Below, in pieces: positions 9,322 through 19,957 of a stretch of 64,000 bases of DNA. Each line of letters starts with the position of its first letter. The first letter of the stretch is position 1. Origin of the DNA: Trichococcus collinsii (GTDB taxonomy: Bacteria; Bacillota; Bacilli; Lactobacillales; Aerococcaceae); NCBI RefSeq assembly GCF_900107505.1, contig NZ_FNQH01000002.1:1-64000 (forward strand). The letters run 5' to 3'. The notes under the pieces are model-generated. The model was not told where the DNA came from. It saw only the letters and a list, made by a program, of their open reading frames with translations, and searched no databases. The translations under genes were made by a program, and so were the position numbers.

Positions 9322-9561
9322 TTAATTTGAGGATAGATAGGTTAAAGCCAGGGCAATCAAGATGAAAAGTGCTCCCAAAACGACTGTGATCTGACGCAAA
9401 ACCGCTTCAAAGCCTCTTGCTTTTTGTTTGCCGAATAATTGCTCCGCTCCACCTGTAAGTGTGCTGGCTGCGTTTGTTTTTGATGGCTGCATCAGCACAA
9501 CAATGATCAACAGCACAGAAACAACCAACAGGGCCGTTAATAGTACATCGTATAATGACAA
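9322..9561 (-). CDS. secG: Preprotein translocase subunit SecG
   Basis: 79-residue accessory subunit of the SecYEG channel. It has two hydrophobic segments (LLTALLVVSVLLIIVVLM, and ITVVLGALFILIALALTYL) joined by the conserved polar loop QPSKTNAASTLTGGAEQLFGKQKARG. I chose TTG at 9561 as start: GGGAGG sits 8 nt before it, and the protein then has the normal SecG length. An ATG at 9606 would add 15 charged and aromatic residues and lacks a ribosome site. Heads the secG-est-rnr-smpB cluster. Confidence 0.93.
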   Translation of the reverse strand: MSLYDVLLTALLVVSVLLIIVVLMQPSKTNAASTLTGGAEQLFGKQKARGFEAVLRQITVVLGALFILIALALTYLSSN

Positions 9562-9633
9562 AGGATGGACCTCCCAATAATAATTTTCTACTACTAACTT
9601 TAGCACAAACTATAGGGTTTTGCTAGCAATTTC

Positions 9634-9695
9634 AGAAAAGAAAAGCGCCCGGACACACTCACTTCAAATGAAGGGAACTGCCCGAACGCTTTTGA
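9634..9695 (-). terminator. Terminator downstream of serC-serA
   Basis: On the minus strand AAAAGCGTTCGG pairs with CCGGGCGCTTTT across a loop of about 35 nt, followed by CTTTTCTG. It lies more than 200 nt after serA, beyond the hairpin repeats at 9726-9922. Confidence 0.55.
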
Positions 9696-9725
9696 CTTGC
9701 TTTTTATTGAGGTATCGCACTCTTT

Positions 9726-9922
9726 AAACGTGTTCTGGATCCCAGAAATCTGTACCTAAGCTGACTACCACACACGGACAAAAAGCGTCCGCTTTGTGTT
9801 AGTCCTCTTAGTGCTCGATTTCTGACCCGGGATCCATCACACTCTTTTAGAAACGTGTTCTGATTCGCAGACACCACTACCGTTTCGAAACCAGGTGTCT
9901 AAACGCGCATCATCACACTCTT
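9726..9922. repeat. Two tandem long hairpins sharing outer ends (serA 3' region)
   Basis: Unit 1 (9726-9848) and unit 2 (9851-9922) both begin AAACGTGTTCTG and end ATCACACTCTT. These ends pair imperfectly, so each unit is one long hairpin. Unit 1 has inner stems GGATCC...GGATCC, AGAAATC/GATTTCT and a nested GTCCG stem. Unit 2 has AGACACC/GGTGTCT. A related junction CACTCTTTAAACGTGTTC occurs at both unit starts. Unit 2 overlaps the serA stop codon. Together with the terminator at 9634 this accounts for the whole secG-serA gap. Confidence 0.65.
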
Positions 9923-11090
9923 ATCTTCTGATGATGCGGACGTTTACGATGCCGTCGATTGTTTTGAAATTTTCAACGACTTCATCCAGAACTGCTTGAT
10001 CTGTTTCGGCGATATCAATGACAGTGTAGGCATAGTTGCCACGGCTGCGGTTCAAGATATCTTCGATGTTGATGAAGTACTTAGCCAAGCCGGAAGAAAT
10101 CTGGCCGACCATGTTTGGAATATTCTTGTTGATGATCGTCAAACGAATCGGTGATTGCATCGCGATGTCGATTGAAGGGAAGTTCACGGAATTGACGATA
10201 TTCCCTGTTTCCAGGAAGTATTTCAATGTTTGAGCTGCCATGATTGCGCAGTTCACTTCAGCTTCCTCTGTAGAAGCTCCCAAGTGAGGCAATACAATGA
10301 TAGCATCATTGTGAAGCAAAGTTTCATCAGCGAAATCCGTAACGTATTTGCGGATGCTCTTTTCTCTCAATGCTGCTAGCATATCAGCCGTGTTGACCAA
10401 TTCGCCGCGGGCAAAGTTCAAAAGAACAGCGTTGTCCTTCATTTGAGCCAAGAAGGCAGCGTCAACCATGCCTTTTGTTTCGGCATTGACTGGTACGTGA
10501 ATGGAAATGTAGTCCGCTTTAGCCAATACTTCAGCGATTGAAGCAGCTTTTTGGACACGACGGTTGATGTTCCATGCTGTTTCCACGGAAACATATGGGT
10601 CATAACCGATGACTTCCATACCTAAACGGAATCCGTCATTGGCCAACATCGCGCCGATAGCACCAAGGCCGATGACACCCAATGTTTTTCCGGAGATTTC
10701 TGTCCCCGCAAATTGGCTTTTGCCTTTTTCGACTTGCTTCTCGACATCATCACCGCTTAATGTTTGGACCCATTCCATTCCTTCTTTGATTGGACGGGCA
10801 GCCATAATCATAGCAGCTAAAACAAGTTCTTTAACCGCATTGGCATTCGCACCAGGCGTATTGAATACTACCACACCTGCTTCGGAACATTCTTCGACCG
10901 GTACATTGTTGACTCCGGCGCCGGCACGAGCGATACCTTTCAAGCTTTCAGGGAATTCCATGCCATGCAGTTTTTCGCTGCGCAGGATGATGCCGTCAGG
11001 ATTTGCACCTGAGTTAAGGACAAATTGATCTGCATCAAGTAAATTTAAGCCTTCTGGGGCAATCGCATTATAAGTTTTAATCTCGAACAT
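9921..11090 (-). CDS. serA: D-3-phosphoglycerate dehydrogenase
   Basis: Oxidises 3-phosphoglycerate to 3-phosphohydroxypyruvate with NAD, the first step of serine synthesis. 389 residues: a split catalytic domain, a Rossmann NAD-binding domain with GVIGLGAIGAMLAND near residue 140, the active-site stretch VLLNFARGELVNT, the His in LPHLGASTEEAE, and a C-terminal ACT domain (about 315-389, YTVIDIAETDQAV). This is the short type with one ACT domain and no extra substrate-binding domain. The ACT domain suggests serine feedback. Its ATG overlaps the serC stop as TAATG, so the pair is translationally coupled. Confidence 0.95.
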   Translation of the reverse strand: MFEIKTYNAIAPEGLNLLDADQFVLNSGANPDGIILRSEKLHGMEFPESLKGIARAGAGVNNVPVEECSEAGVVVFNTPGANANAVKELVLAAMIMAARPIKEGMEWVQTLSGDDVEKQVEKGKSQFAGTEISGKTLGVIGLGAIGAMLANDGFRLGMEVIGYDPYVSVETAWNINRRVQKAASIAEVLAKADYISIHVPVNAETKGMVDAAFLAQMKDNAVLLNFARGELVNTADMLAALREKSIRKYVTDFADETLLHNDAIIVLPHLGASTEEAEVNCAIMAAQTLKYFLETGNIVNSVNFPSIDIAMQSPIRLTIINKNIPNMVGQISSGLAKYFINIEDILNRSRGNYAYTVIDIAETDQAVLDEVVENFKTIDGIVNVRIIRR

Positions 11091-12175
11091 TATTTGAATT
11101 TCCCTTCCTTAGCTTCAAAAGCTTTCATAAATTCTGTTAATTCTTTTACGCCTTCATACGGGAACGCATTATAGATACTTGCGCGCATGCCGCCTACGGA
11201 ACGGTGGCCTTTCAAGTTCAGGAAGCCTAAAGATGTTGCTTCTTTGACGAACTTCGCATCCAAGTCTTTGTTGCCGGTAACGAATGGAATATTCGTCAGT
11301 GAACGGGAATTGACTGCAACTGGAGAAGAGAACAAGTCTGATTCTTCGATTGTGCGGTACAGTAAGCCCGCTTTTTCTTCGTTCATTTTCACCATAGCTT
11401 CAACGCCGCCCAAGTCCTTCAACCATTCGAAGACTAATTTAGCTACATAGATGGAGAAGCTTGGTGGTGTATTGTATAACGAATCATTTTTGATGTGTGT
11501 ACGGTAATCAAGCATGCTTGGCAATTTATTCTCGGTCTGGATCAGATCTTCTTTCACGATCACGATTGTCAATCCTGCAGGCCCGATATTTTTTTGTGCA
11601 CCAGCATAGATCAAGCCGAAGTCATTGACATCGTAACGGTTGGACAAAATGTTGGAAGACATATCGGCAACAATTGGTGCATTCACGAAACGAGGGATTG
11701 TTTGGAAAGCTGTACCTTCGATTGTGTTGTTTGTTGTGATGTGGATGTAATCGTAGGCTTCGTCTGTTTCCGGAATTTCAGGAATGTAAGTGAAATTATC
11801 CTCTTCGGAACTAGCCAATACTTCCATATTCGGTACTTTTAAGATTTTAGCTTCAGAGATGGCTTTCTTAGCCCATGATCCCGAGTTGATGTAACCGACT
11901 TTGCCGCCTTTTCCAAGATTCATCGGAATCATGGAGAACTGCAGGCTAGCACCACCTTGCAAGAACAAGACTTTATAGCCTTCAGGGATATTCATTAATT
12001 CCCTTAATAATTGCTCTGCGTCTGAAATGATCTCTTCGAACAAGGAGGAGCGGTGACTCATCTCCATAACTGACATGCCACTATCTCTGTAGGATAGCAT
12101 TTCACTCTGTACTTTCTCTAAGACTGATTCTGGTAGTATTGCTGGACCAGCGGAAAAATTTCTTGCTCTTTTCAT
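11090..12175 (-). CDS. serC: Phosphoserine aminotransferase
   Basis: Converts 3-phosphohydroxypyruvate and glutamate to phosphoserine, using PLP. 361 residues. It begins [18 protein letters not shown], the diagnostic SerC start. The PLP lysine lies in [18 protein letters not shown] near residue 196, and the C-terminus carries the [19 protein letters not shown] signature. GGGGGAGACAAAAGG precedes the ATG. First gene of serC-serA. No serB was seen nearby, so the final phosphatase step must be encoded elsewhere or done by a general phosphatase such as the histidine phosphatase at 2229; that link is speculation. Confidence 0.96.
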   Translation of the reverse strand: MKRARNFSAGPAILPESVLEKVQSEMLSYRDSGMSVMEMSHRSSLFEEIISDAEQLLRELMNIPEGYKVLFLQGGASLQFSMIPMNLGKGGKVGYINSGSWAKKAISEAKILKVPNMEVLASSEEDNFTYIPEIPETDEAYDYIHITTNNTIEGTAFQTIPRFVNAPIVADMSSNILSNRYDVNDFGLIYAGAQKNIGPAGLTIVIVKEDLIQTENKLPSMLDYRTHIKNDSLYNTPPSFSIYVAKLVFEWLKDLGGVEAMVKMNEEKAGLLYRTIEESDLFSSPVAVNSRSLTNIPFVTGNKDLDAKFVKEATSLGFLNLKGHRSVGGMRASIYNAFPYEGVKELTEFMKAFEAKEGKFK

Positions 12176-12232
12176 CCTTTTGTCTCCCCCTTATCAATTG
12201 TCCTCATTAATTATTAATAATAATTTAATCTT

Positions 12233-12238
12233 ATTATA
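12233..12238 (-). promoter_or_regulatory. Predicted -10 element of serCA
   Basis: A perfect TATAAT lies on the minus strand about 58 nt before the serC ATG. The -35 region at 17 nt reads CTTTCA, which is weak, so activation may be needed. The rest of the 12176-12499 gap holds an AT-rich stretch and the eno terminator hairpins. Confidence 0.45.
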
Positions 12239-12386
12239 GCAGATTACGCGCCGAATGAAAGCGAAAATGCCCATTTCCCAAAAATAATTACATACGGATG
12301 TTAGGAACAAACCTCCAAAATATGATTATATCGGAACTCAAAACAATATTTTTGACCAAAAGACGAACATTAGGGCTTTAAAGTGC

Positions 12387-12419
12387 AAAAAAAGTCCGGC
12401 GTTCCAAGCGCCGGACTTT
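12387..12419 (-). terminator. Terminator of the glycolytic operon (after eno)
   Basis: AAAGTCCGGCG pairs perfectly with CGCCGGACTTT (11 bp) around a 7-nt loop, followed on the minus strand by a T-tract and TTTGCAC. It lies 80 nt after the eno stop. Confidence 0.9.
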
Positions 12420-12426
12420 CTCTCGC

Positions 12427-12482
12427 GTCTGGTTTTACCAGACGTTAATTATGTGAAGACAGTGTTCCAAGCAGCTGTCTTC
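12427..12482 (-). other. Two extra stem-loops in the eno 3' untranslated region
   Basis: GTCTGG/CCAGAC with a 5-nt loop (12427-12443) and GAAGACAG/CTGTCTTC (12455-12482) lie between the eno stop and the terminator. Plus-strand GTTCCAAGC appears in the loop of the second (12464) and again in the loop of the terminator hairpin (12401). They may stabilise the abundant glycolytic transcript. Confidence 0.55.
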
Positions 12483-12499
12483 CTGTTAATCAATTAAAA

Positions 12500-13828
<1,329 letters not shown>

Positions 13829-13895
13829 TTACTTGTCTTACCAAGTATCATTTTAGACAATTTTCTTACTTTATGCAATAGCTGAAGCGTTTTGC

Positions 13896-15427
13896 TTATG
13901 CTTTAACGATCAGCGATTCGCCTGTCATTTCTGCTGGTTTTTCTACGTTCAATAAATCAAGCATAGTTGGAGCAACATCGGCCAATTTGCCGTCTGTGCG
14001 CAACGTGACGCCTTTTTTCGTTACAATTACTGGAACTGGTACAGTTGTGTGCGCAGTATGCGGTTGTCCGTCTTCAGTGGACATAGTATCCGCATTACCA
14101 TGGTCAGCAAAAATGATGGCATACCCATCTTTTGCAAGGATTGCGTCCACGACTGCTCCAAGGTTCTCGTCAACTGCTTCGATTGCTTTGATTGTAGGTT
14201 CCAACATACCTGAATGGCCGACCATGTCAGGGTTCGCAAAGTTAAGGATGATGGCGTCGTATTTGTCGTCATTGATCTCTTTCACTAATGCTTCGCCCAC
14301 TTCATAAGCGCTCATTTCAGGTTTCAAATCATAGGTTGCAACTTTCGGTGAAGGGATCAGGATGCGTCCTTCGCCTTCGAAAGGCTCGTGACGTCCACCA
14401 TTCATGAAGAAAGTTACGTGTGGATATTTTTCGGTTTCCGCGATACGCAATTGTGTAAGTTTATGTTGCGCCAGAACTTCACCCAAAACGTTTGTCATCG
14501 GAATCGGCTTGAAGGCGATATCCGCGATTACAGTATCTTGGTAAGAAGTCATCGTCACAAATTTCACATTTTTAGCACGTTCCCCGCGCTCGAAATTCGT
14601 CCACTCTTCGTTAGTGAAGGCATTCGATAACTGGATTGCACGGTCCGGACGGAAGTTGAAGAAGATGATGGCATCATTATCTTTCAAAGTTCCGATTGGT
14701 TCGCCATCTTTGACGATGACTGTCGGCAATACAAACTCATCCGTTTTGCCCTCTGCATAGCTTGCTTTAACGACATCCTGTGCAGATTCAAACTTTTCGC
14801 CTTCGCCGTGTGCGATGGCATTGTATGCCAATTCCACACGTTCCCAACGGTTGTCACGGTCCATAGCGTAGTAACGACCTGAAACAGTCGCGATTTCACC
14901 CAGTCCGATCTCTTTCATCGCTTTTTCCACTGTTTCGATGTAGCCTGGTGCAGCGTGAGGATCCACGTCGCGACCATCAAGGAAAGCATGCAGATAAAGT
15001 TTTTTGACACCTTTTTCTTTTGCGCTCTTAATCAAGGCAATGATATGGTTGATATGACTGTGCACACCACCGTCAGAAAGCAGACCGAAAAGGTGCAAAG
15101 CAGAATCGTTATTGTTGGCGTGATCGTAAGCACCAACCAGCGCTTCGTTCGTCAAAAATTCGCCATCGATGATAGCTTTGTCGATTCTGGTCAAACTTTG
15201 GTAGACAACTCGTCCGGCACCAATGTTTGTATGCCCTACTTCGGAATTGCCCATTTGACCTTCAGGCAGTCCAACAGCAAATCCGGAAGCTAGCATCGTT
15301 GCATGCGGAAAATTGTTCCAATAACGGTCAAAGTTCGGTTTCTTTGCTAGCTTAACCGCATTGCCCATCATTTCGTTTCTCCAGCCGAAACCGTCTAAAA
15401 TAATTATTGCTACCGGTTTTTTACTCA

Positions 15428-15428
<1 letters not shown>
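13896..15428 (-). CDS. gpmI: 2,3-bisphosphoglycerate-independent phosphoglycerate mutase
   Basis: Interconverts 3- and 2-phosphoglycerate through a phosphoserine enzyme and Mn ions. 510 residues, as expected for the alkaline-phosphatase-fold enzyme. [13 protein letters not shown] at the start carries the first metal Asp. The catalytic Ser lies in [18 protein letters not shown] near residue 62. Further metal ligands sit in [12 protein letters not shown] and [11 protein letters not shown]. The ATG overlaps the tpiA stop as TAATG. Sits in the usual glycolytic operon between tpiA and eno. Confidence 0.97.
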
Positions 15429-16195
<767 letters not shown>

Positions 16196-16209
16196 TTAAG
16201 ATAGGTTGC

Positions 16210-17400
16210 TTATTTGTCAGAAATTGATGCTACACCTGGTAATTCTTTGCCTTCAAGGTATTCCAAAGATGCTCCGCCACCAGTTGAGATGTGCGTGAAA
16301 TCATCAGCAAAGCCTAATTGCATAGCAGCTGCAGCAGAATCTCCGCCGCCGATGATTGTTACAGCATCGTCTAATTTAGCGATTGCTTCGCAGACGCCGA
16401 TTGTGCCTTGAGCAAAGTTAGATAATTCGAACACACCCATAGGTCCGTTCCATACAACAGTTTTCGCGCCTTCAAGCTCTTTAGTGAACAACTCAATGGA
16501 AGCAGGTCCGATATCCAATGCCATTTGGTCAGCAGGGAATGCTTCATTTTTAGCGATTGTGATTTCTCCATCGTTGCCGAACTCGTGAGCCATTTTAGCA
16601 TCGATAGGCAAAATCAATTTGTCGCCAGCGCTCTCCAATAATTCTTTAGCTAATTCAACTTTATCAGCTTCCAGTAAGGATTTACCGATTTCCAAGCCTT
16701 GTGCTTTCATGAATGTGTAAGCCATACCGCCACCGATAAGTACTTTGTCAGCTTTGTTCAATAAGTGTTTGATAACACCGATTTTATCGCTTACTTTCGC
16801 TCCGCCTAAGATAGCTACGAATGGGCGAACAGGCTCGTCAACCGCTCCGCCGATGAACTTGATTTCTTTCTCCATCAAGAATCCAGCTGCGCTTTCAAGA
16901 TTAGAAGCGATTCCGACGTTGGAAGCATGTGCACGGTGAGCCGTACCGAATGCATCGTTAACGAATAGGTCGCCTAGGCTAGCCCAGTATTTGCCCAATT
17001 CAGGATCGTTTTTGCTTTCTTTTTTGCCGTCAACATCTTCGAAACGAGTGTTTTCGAATACCAAAACATCTCCGTCTTTCAAAGCTGCAACTGCTGCTTC
17101 CAAAGCTTCGCCGCGTGTTTCAGGAACGAAAGTGACTTCTTTGCCCAACAATTCAGCCAAACGGTCAGCTACAGGCTTCAAGCTCAACTTCGCTTTGTCT
17201 TCTTCAGTTTTTACTTTTCCTAAGTGAGAGAAAAGGATGACTTTTGCGTTATTTTCGATCAAGTAGTTGATTGTAGGAAGAGCTTGTACGATACGGTTGT
17301 CGTTAGTGATTGCTCCATCTTTCATCGGAACATTGAAATCAGCACGAACCAACACTTTTTTTCCAGCTACATCTAAATCTGTTACAACTTTCTTTGTCAT
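16210..17400 (-). CDS. pgk: Phosphoglycerate kinase
   Basis: Transfers phosphate from 1,3-bisphosphoglycerate to ADP. 396 residues. N-terminal substrate-binding region [14 protein letters not shown], hinge and catalytic Lys in [16 protein letters not shown] near residue 200, and the nucleotide-binding C-terminal [13 protein letters not shown]...[21 protein letters not shown] precedes the ATG. It lies 110 bp downstream of gapA with a strong stem-loop in between. Confidence 0.98.
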   Translation of the reverse strand: MTKKVVTDLDVAGKKVLVRADFNVPMKDGAITNDNRIVQALPTINYLIENNAKVILFSHLGKVKTEEDKAKLSLKPVADRLAELLGKEVTFVPETRGEALEAAVAALKDGDVLVFENTRFEDVDGKKESKNDPELGKYWASLGDLFVNDAFGTAHRAHASNVGIASNLESAAGFLMEKEIKFIGGAVDEPVRPFVAILGGAKVSDKIGVIKHLLNKADKVLIGGGMAYTFMKAQGLEIGKSLLEADKVELAKELLESAGDKLILPIDAKMAHEFGNDGEITIAKNEAFPADQMALDIGPASIELFTKELEGAKTVVWNGPMGVFELSNFAQGTIGVCEAIAKLDDAVTIIGGGDSAAAAMQLGFADDFTHISTGGGASLEYLEGKELPGVASISDK

Positions 17401-17433
17401 TACGTCGCCTCCTGATATGTGTATCTACATAAG

Positions 17434-17466
17434 AAAAGCGAGGAAGCGCGTTGCCTCCCCGCTTTT
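17434..17466 (-). other. Stem-loop between gapA and pgk
   Basis: AAAAGCG pairs with CGCTTTT, continuing through GGA/TCC and GC/GC with single mismatches around a 5-nt loop. On the minus strand it is followed by CTTATG, too short a T-run for a full terminator. Its place suggests an mRNA processing or partial-termination site that raises gapA above the downstream genes. A smaller hairpin CTTTCAT-TAG-ATGAAAG is at 17486-17502. Confidence 0.5.
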
Positions 17467-17510
17467 GTTATCTTCTACGATTCAGCTTTCATTAGATGAA
17501 AGACTTGATC

Positions 17511-18512
17511 TTATAAGCTAGCAAATTCTACTAAAGTACGTACTAATTGTGAAGCGTAAGACATTTCATTGTCGTACCAAGAAACAGTTTTAACTAATTG
17601 CTTGTCTCCAACTGTCATTACTTTAGTTTGTGTAGCATCGAATAAAGAACCGAAGTTGATGCCTACGATGTCGCTTGAAACGATTTCGTCTTCAGTGTAG
17701 CCGTAAGACTCGTTAGAAGCAGCTTTCATAGCAGCATTGATTTCTTCAACAGTTACAGTTTTTTCCAATACAGTAACTAATTCAGTCAATGAACCGGTAG
17801 GAACTGGAACTCGTTGAGCAGCTCCATCTAATTTGCCTTTCAATTCAGGCAATACATCGCCGATAGCTTTAGCAGCACCAGTTGTGTTAGGAACGATGTT
17901 TGCTGCAGCAGCACGTGCACGACGGAAGTCACCTTTAGGATGTGGAGCATCCAAAGTGTTTTGGTCGCCAGTGTAAGCGTGGATTGTAGTCATTAAGCCT
18001 TCAATGATTCCGTATTCGTCGTTCAATACTTTAGCCATTGGAGCCAAGCAGTTAGTTGTGCAAGATGCACCTGAAACGATAACATCTTCAGCGTTTAATT
18101 CGTTGTGGTTAACGTTATAAACGATTGTTTTAACGTCGCTGCCTGCTGGAGCAGATAAAAGAACACGTTTAGCGCCTGCATCAACGTGAGCTTGAGCTCC
18201 TGCTTTGCTCATGAAGAAACCAGTACATTCTAATACGAACTCTACGCCAAGTTCTGCCCATGGAAGATCTGCTGGGTTACGTTGTGATAACACTTTGATG
18301 TCTTTTCCGTTTACAGTGAAGAATCCGTCATTAACTTCTACATCACCATTGAATCTGCCTTGAGTTGTATCATATTTCAATAAGTGAGCTAACATTTTAG
18401 CGTCAGTCAAGTCATTGATTGCTACAACTTCGATTCCTTCTACTTCTTGAATACGGCGGAATGCTAAACGTCCAATACGTCCAAAACCGTTAATACCAAC
18501 TTTTACTGTCAT
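17511..18512 (-). CDS. gapA: Glyceraldehyde-3-phosphate dehydrogenase (NAD-dependent, glycolytic)
   Basis: Oxidises glyceraldehyde 3-phosphate to 1,3-bisphosphoglycerate. 333 residues. It starts [19 protein letters not shown] (NAD-binding). The active Cys is in [15 protein letters not shown] near residue 151, and the C-terminus has [22 protein letters not shown] precedes the ATG. Second gene of the operon after its regulator cggR. Codon use looks strongly biased, with long runs of preferred codons, as expected for a highly expressed gene. Confidence 0.98.
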   Translation of the reverse strand: MTVKVGINGFGRIGRLAFRRIQEVEGIEVVAINDLTDAKMLAHLLKYDTTQGRFNGDVEVNDGFFTVNGKDIKVLSQRNPADLPWAELGVEFVLECTGFFMSKAGAQAHVDAGAKRVLLSAPAGSDVKTIVYNVNHNELNAEDVIVSGASCTTNCLAPMAKVLNDEYGIIEGLMTTIHAYTGDQNTLDAPHPKGDFRRARAAAANIVPNTTGAAKAIGDVLPELKGKLDGAAQRVPVPTGSLTELVTVLEKTVTVEEINAAMKAASNESYGYTEDEIVSSDIVGINFGSLFDATQTKVMTVGDKQLVKTVSWYDNEMSYASQLVRTLVEFASL

Positions 18513-18551
18513 ACTGAGATTTCCTCCTTAGGATAAGTCAAAATTTTTATT

Positions 18552-19589
18552 TTAAAGGGTTACCCCTTTTAAAATCAGATTAGCTGCGCCCTCATCCGTA
18601 ATCAGCCATGTTTGATGCGGGGCATATTTCATGAACGCTTTAATAGCCTTGGCTTTCGTGCTTCCCCCTGCAATGGCCATTGCGTACGGGATCTTTTCGA
18701 TTTCTTCAATCTGAAGCCCAAAGCGGGACAATCGATAGACGATTTCTCCATTTTCATTGAAGTAACAACCAAAGGCTTCACCTACCGCATTATGCGCTTC
18801 TAGGGACGAAATCAACCCATGCGACATCCTGCGTCTTTCCATCATTACTTTAGCATTACCGATGCTATATAACAAGCAGTTTGCCTTTTTCATGACGGAT
18901 AAAGTATGTTTTATCGATGGCTCGGATTTCATTGATGCATAAGCTTTTTCGCTCAAATTATCGGGAACGAAAAGTGCCATGTTCTCACCGCCGACCAATT
19001 GCGCCATACGATCGCTGACACTGTTGGCTTGTATCGACATGGATTCGCCTAAACCGCCTCGTGTCGGGACAAAAATGAAATCCCTGTTCTGTGACAATTC
19101 AGGTGAAAAATGTTCGGCAGCCTGTGCCATTGTACTTCCGCCAGCAACAGCAACGATAAATTCGCCTGCCGGCAATAACGCATTCAATTCTTTGGCGGCA
19201 GTTTTTCCGATTTCATCCAGAACGGATGCATCTTCATCACTATCACCACGAACAATCCTACAAAACTGAATGTTCAAATAATCTGCTAACGCCTTTTCTT
19301 TCGCATTCATATTCAGCAATAACCGCATGAACCTTTCCAGTTGACGAAAGATGTCTTCGCCTTCCTCAGTCAATTCCATCCCGTTCTTTGAACTGGAAAG
19401 AAGACCTTGTTTCCGCAAAAAATCTGTCTCAGTCCGTAAAGTCCTTTCTGACAAGGAAACTTTATCGGCCAGGACGCGTCTCCCGACTGGCGCATACATT
19501 TGGATATTACGCATGATATGGTAACGATTTTGAAGGACTGACATAATGTCCGGAACTATTTGCTGCAAGACTGAAATAGACTCTTCCAT
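18552..19589 (-). CDS. cggR: Central glycolytic genes regulator CggR (SorC/DeoR family)
   Basis: Repressor of the glycolytic operon, released by fructose 1,6-bisphosphate. 345 residues: an N-terminal winged helix (about 30-90, with GRRVLADKVSLSERTLRTETDFLRKQGL as helix-turn-helix) and a C-terminal sugar-binding domain with FIVAVAGGSTMAQAAE and FVPTRGGLGESMSIQAN. I chose ATG at 19589 (MEESISVLQQ), preceded by AAGAGGG. GTG or ATG codons up to 21 nt upstream lack ribosome sites. Its place directly upstream of gapA is the standard Firmicutes arrangement and indicates autoregulation. Confidence 0.93.
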   Translation of the reverse strand: MEESISVLQQIVPDIMSVLQNRYHIMRNIQMYAPVGRRVLADKVSLSERTLRTETDFLRKQGLLSSSKNGMELTEEGEDIFRQLERFMRLLLNMNAKEKALADYLNIQFCRIVRGDSDEDASVLDEIGKTAAKELNALLPAGEFIVAVAGGSTMAQAAEHFSPELSQNRDFIFVPTRGGLGESMSIQANSVSDRMAQLVGGENMALFVPDNLSEKAYASMKSEPSIKHTLSVMKKANCLLYSIGNAKVMMERRRMSHGLISSLEAHNAVGEAFGCYFNENGEIVYRLSRFGLQIEEIEKIPYAMAIAGGSTKAKAIKAFMKYAPHQTWLITDEGAANLILKGVTL

Positions 19590-19674
19590 AACAACCCTCT
19601 TCATTTGCACGTGGACGCTTTTCGCCCCGCTGCAATCTTAGGCGGTCCTCGTTTATTTCATATCAGGAGAGATG

Positions 19675-19712
19675 GAATAGGACTGCAAATACTTTTTTGC
19701 ATCCGTCTATTC
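19675..19712 (-). promoter_or_regulatory. Inverted repeat in the cggR leader (candidate operator)
   Basis: GAATAG-N3-TGCAAA-N6-TTTGCA-N5-CTATTC lies between the promoter at 19733-19761 and cggR. In Bacillus subtilis CggR binds direct repeats at the equivalent position. This symmetrical element is a candidate operator or RNA hairpin, not a match to a known site. Confidence 0.4.
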
Positions 19713-19732
19713 TCCCTCGTCTTTACTTGATT

Positions 19733-19761
19733 ATTTTAACAGTAAACACTAGACGTTTCAA
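19733..19761 (-). promoter_or_regulatory. Predicted sigma-A promoter of the glycolytic operon
   Basis: TTGAAA, a 17-nt spacer and TAAAAT on the minus strand, giving a leader of about 135 nt before cggR. The rest of the cggR-rpoN gap (19762-19957) is AT-rich with no other feature recognised. Confidence 0.6.
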
Positions 19762-19957
19762 GCGTTTTGGCAAATAAATTCGATTTCCTTCAAAATAGAT
19801 TCGTTCAATATATCACGATTAAGCTATAATCCAATTGCCTTTTAGATGTACGCTTTCAGAAAACCTTGATACAGCAACTTTTTCATGATGGTCGATATTC
19901 GTCCCGTTATTGTTTAGCGTTTCTCATCTTTTTTATTTATTATCGTCGATTCACGAC

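Noticed and set aside
19748-19761. cre-like sequence at the glycolytic promoter (CCAAAACGCTTGAA)
   Set aside because: Four fixed positions differ from the cre consensus, so it was not called as a CcpA site.
19900-19957. Remains of the RpoN box downstream of the truncated rpoN
   Set aside because: The bases CGACGATAATAAATAAAAAAG could be read as a decayed box, but two stops and no clear flanking similarity make this too weak to claim.
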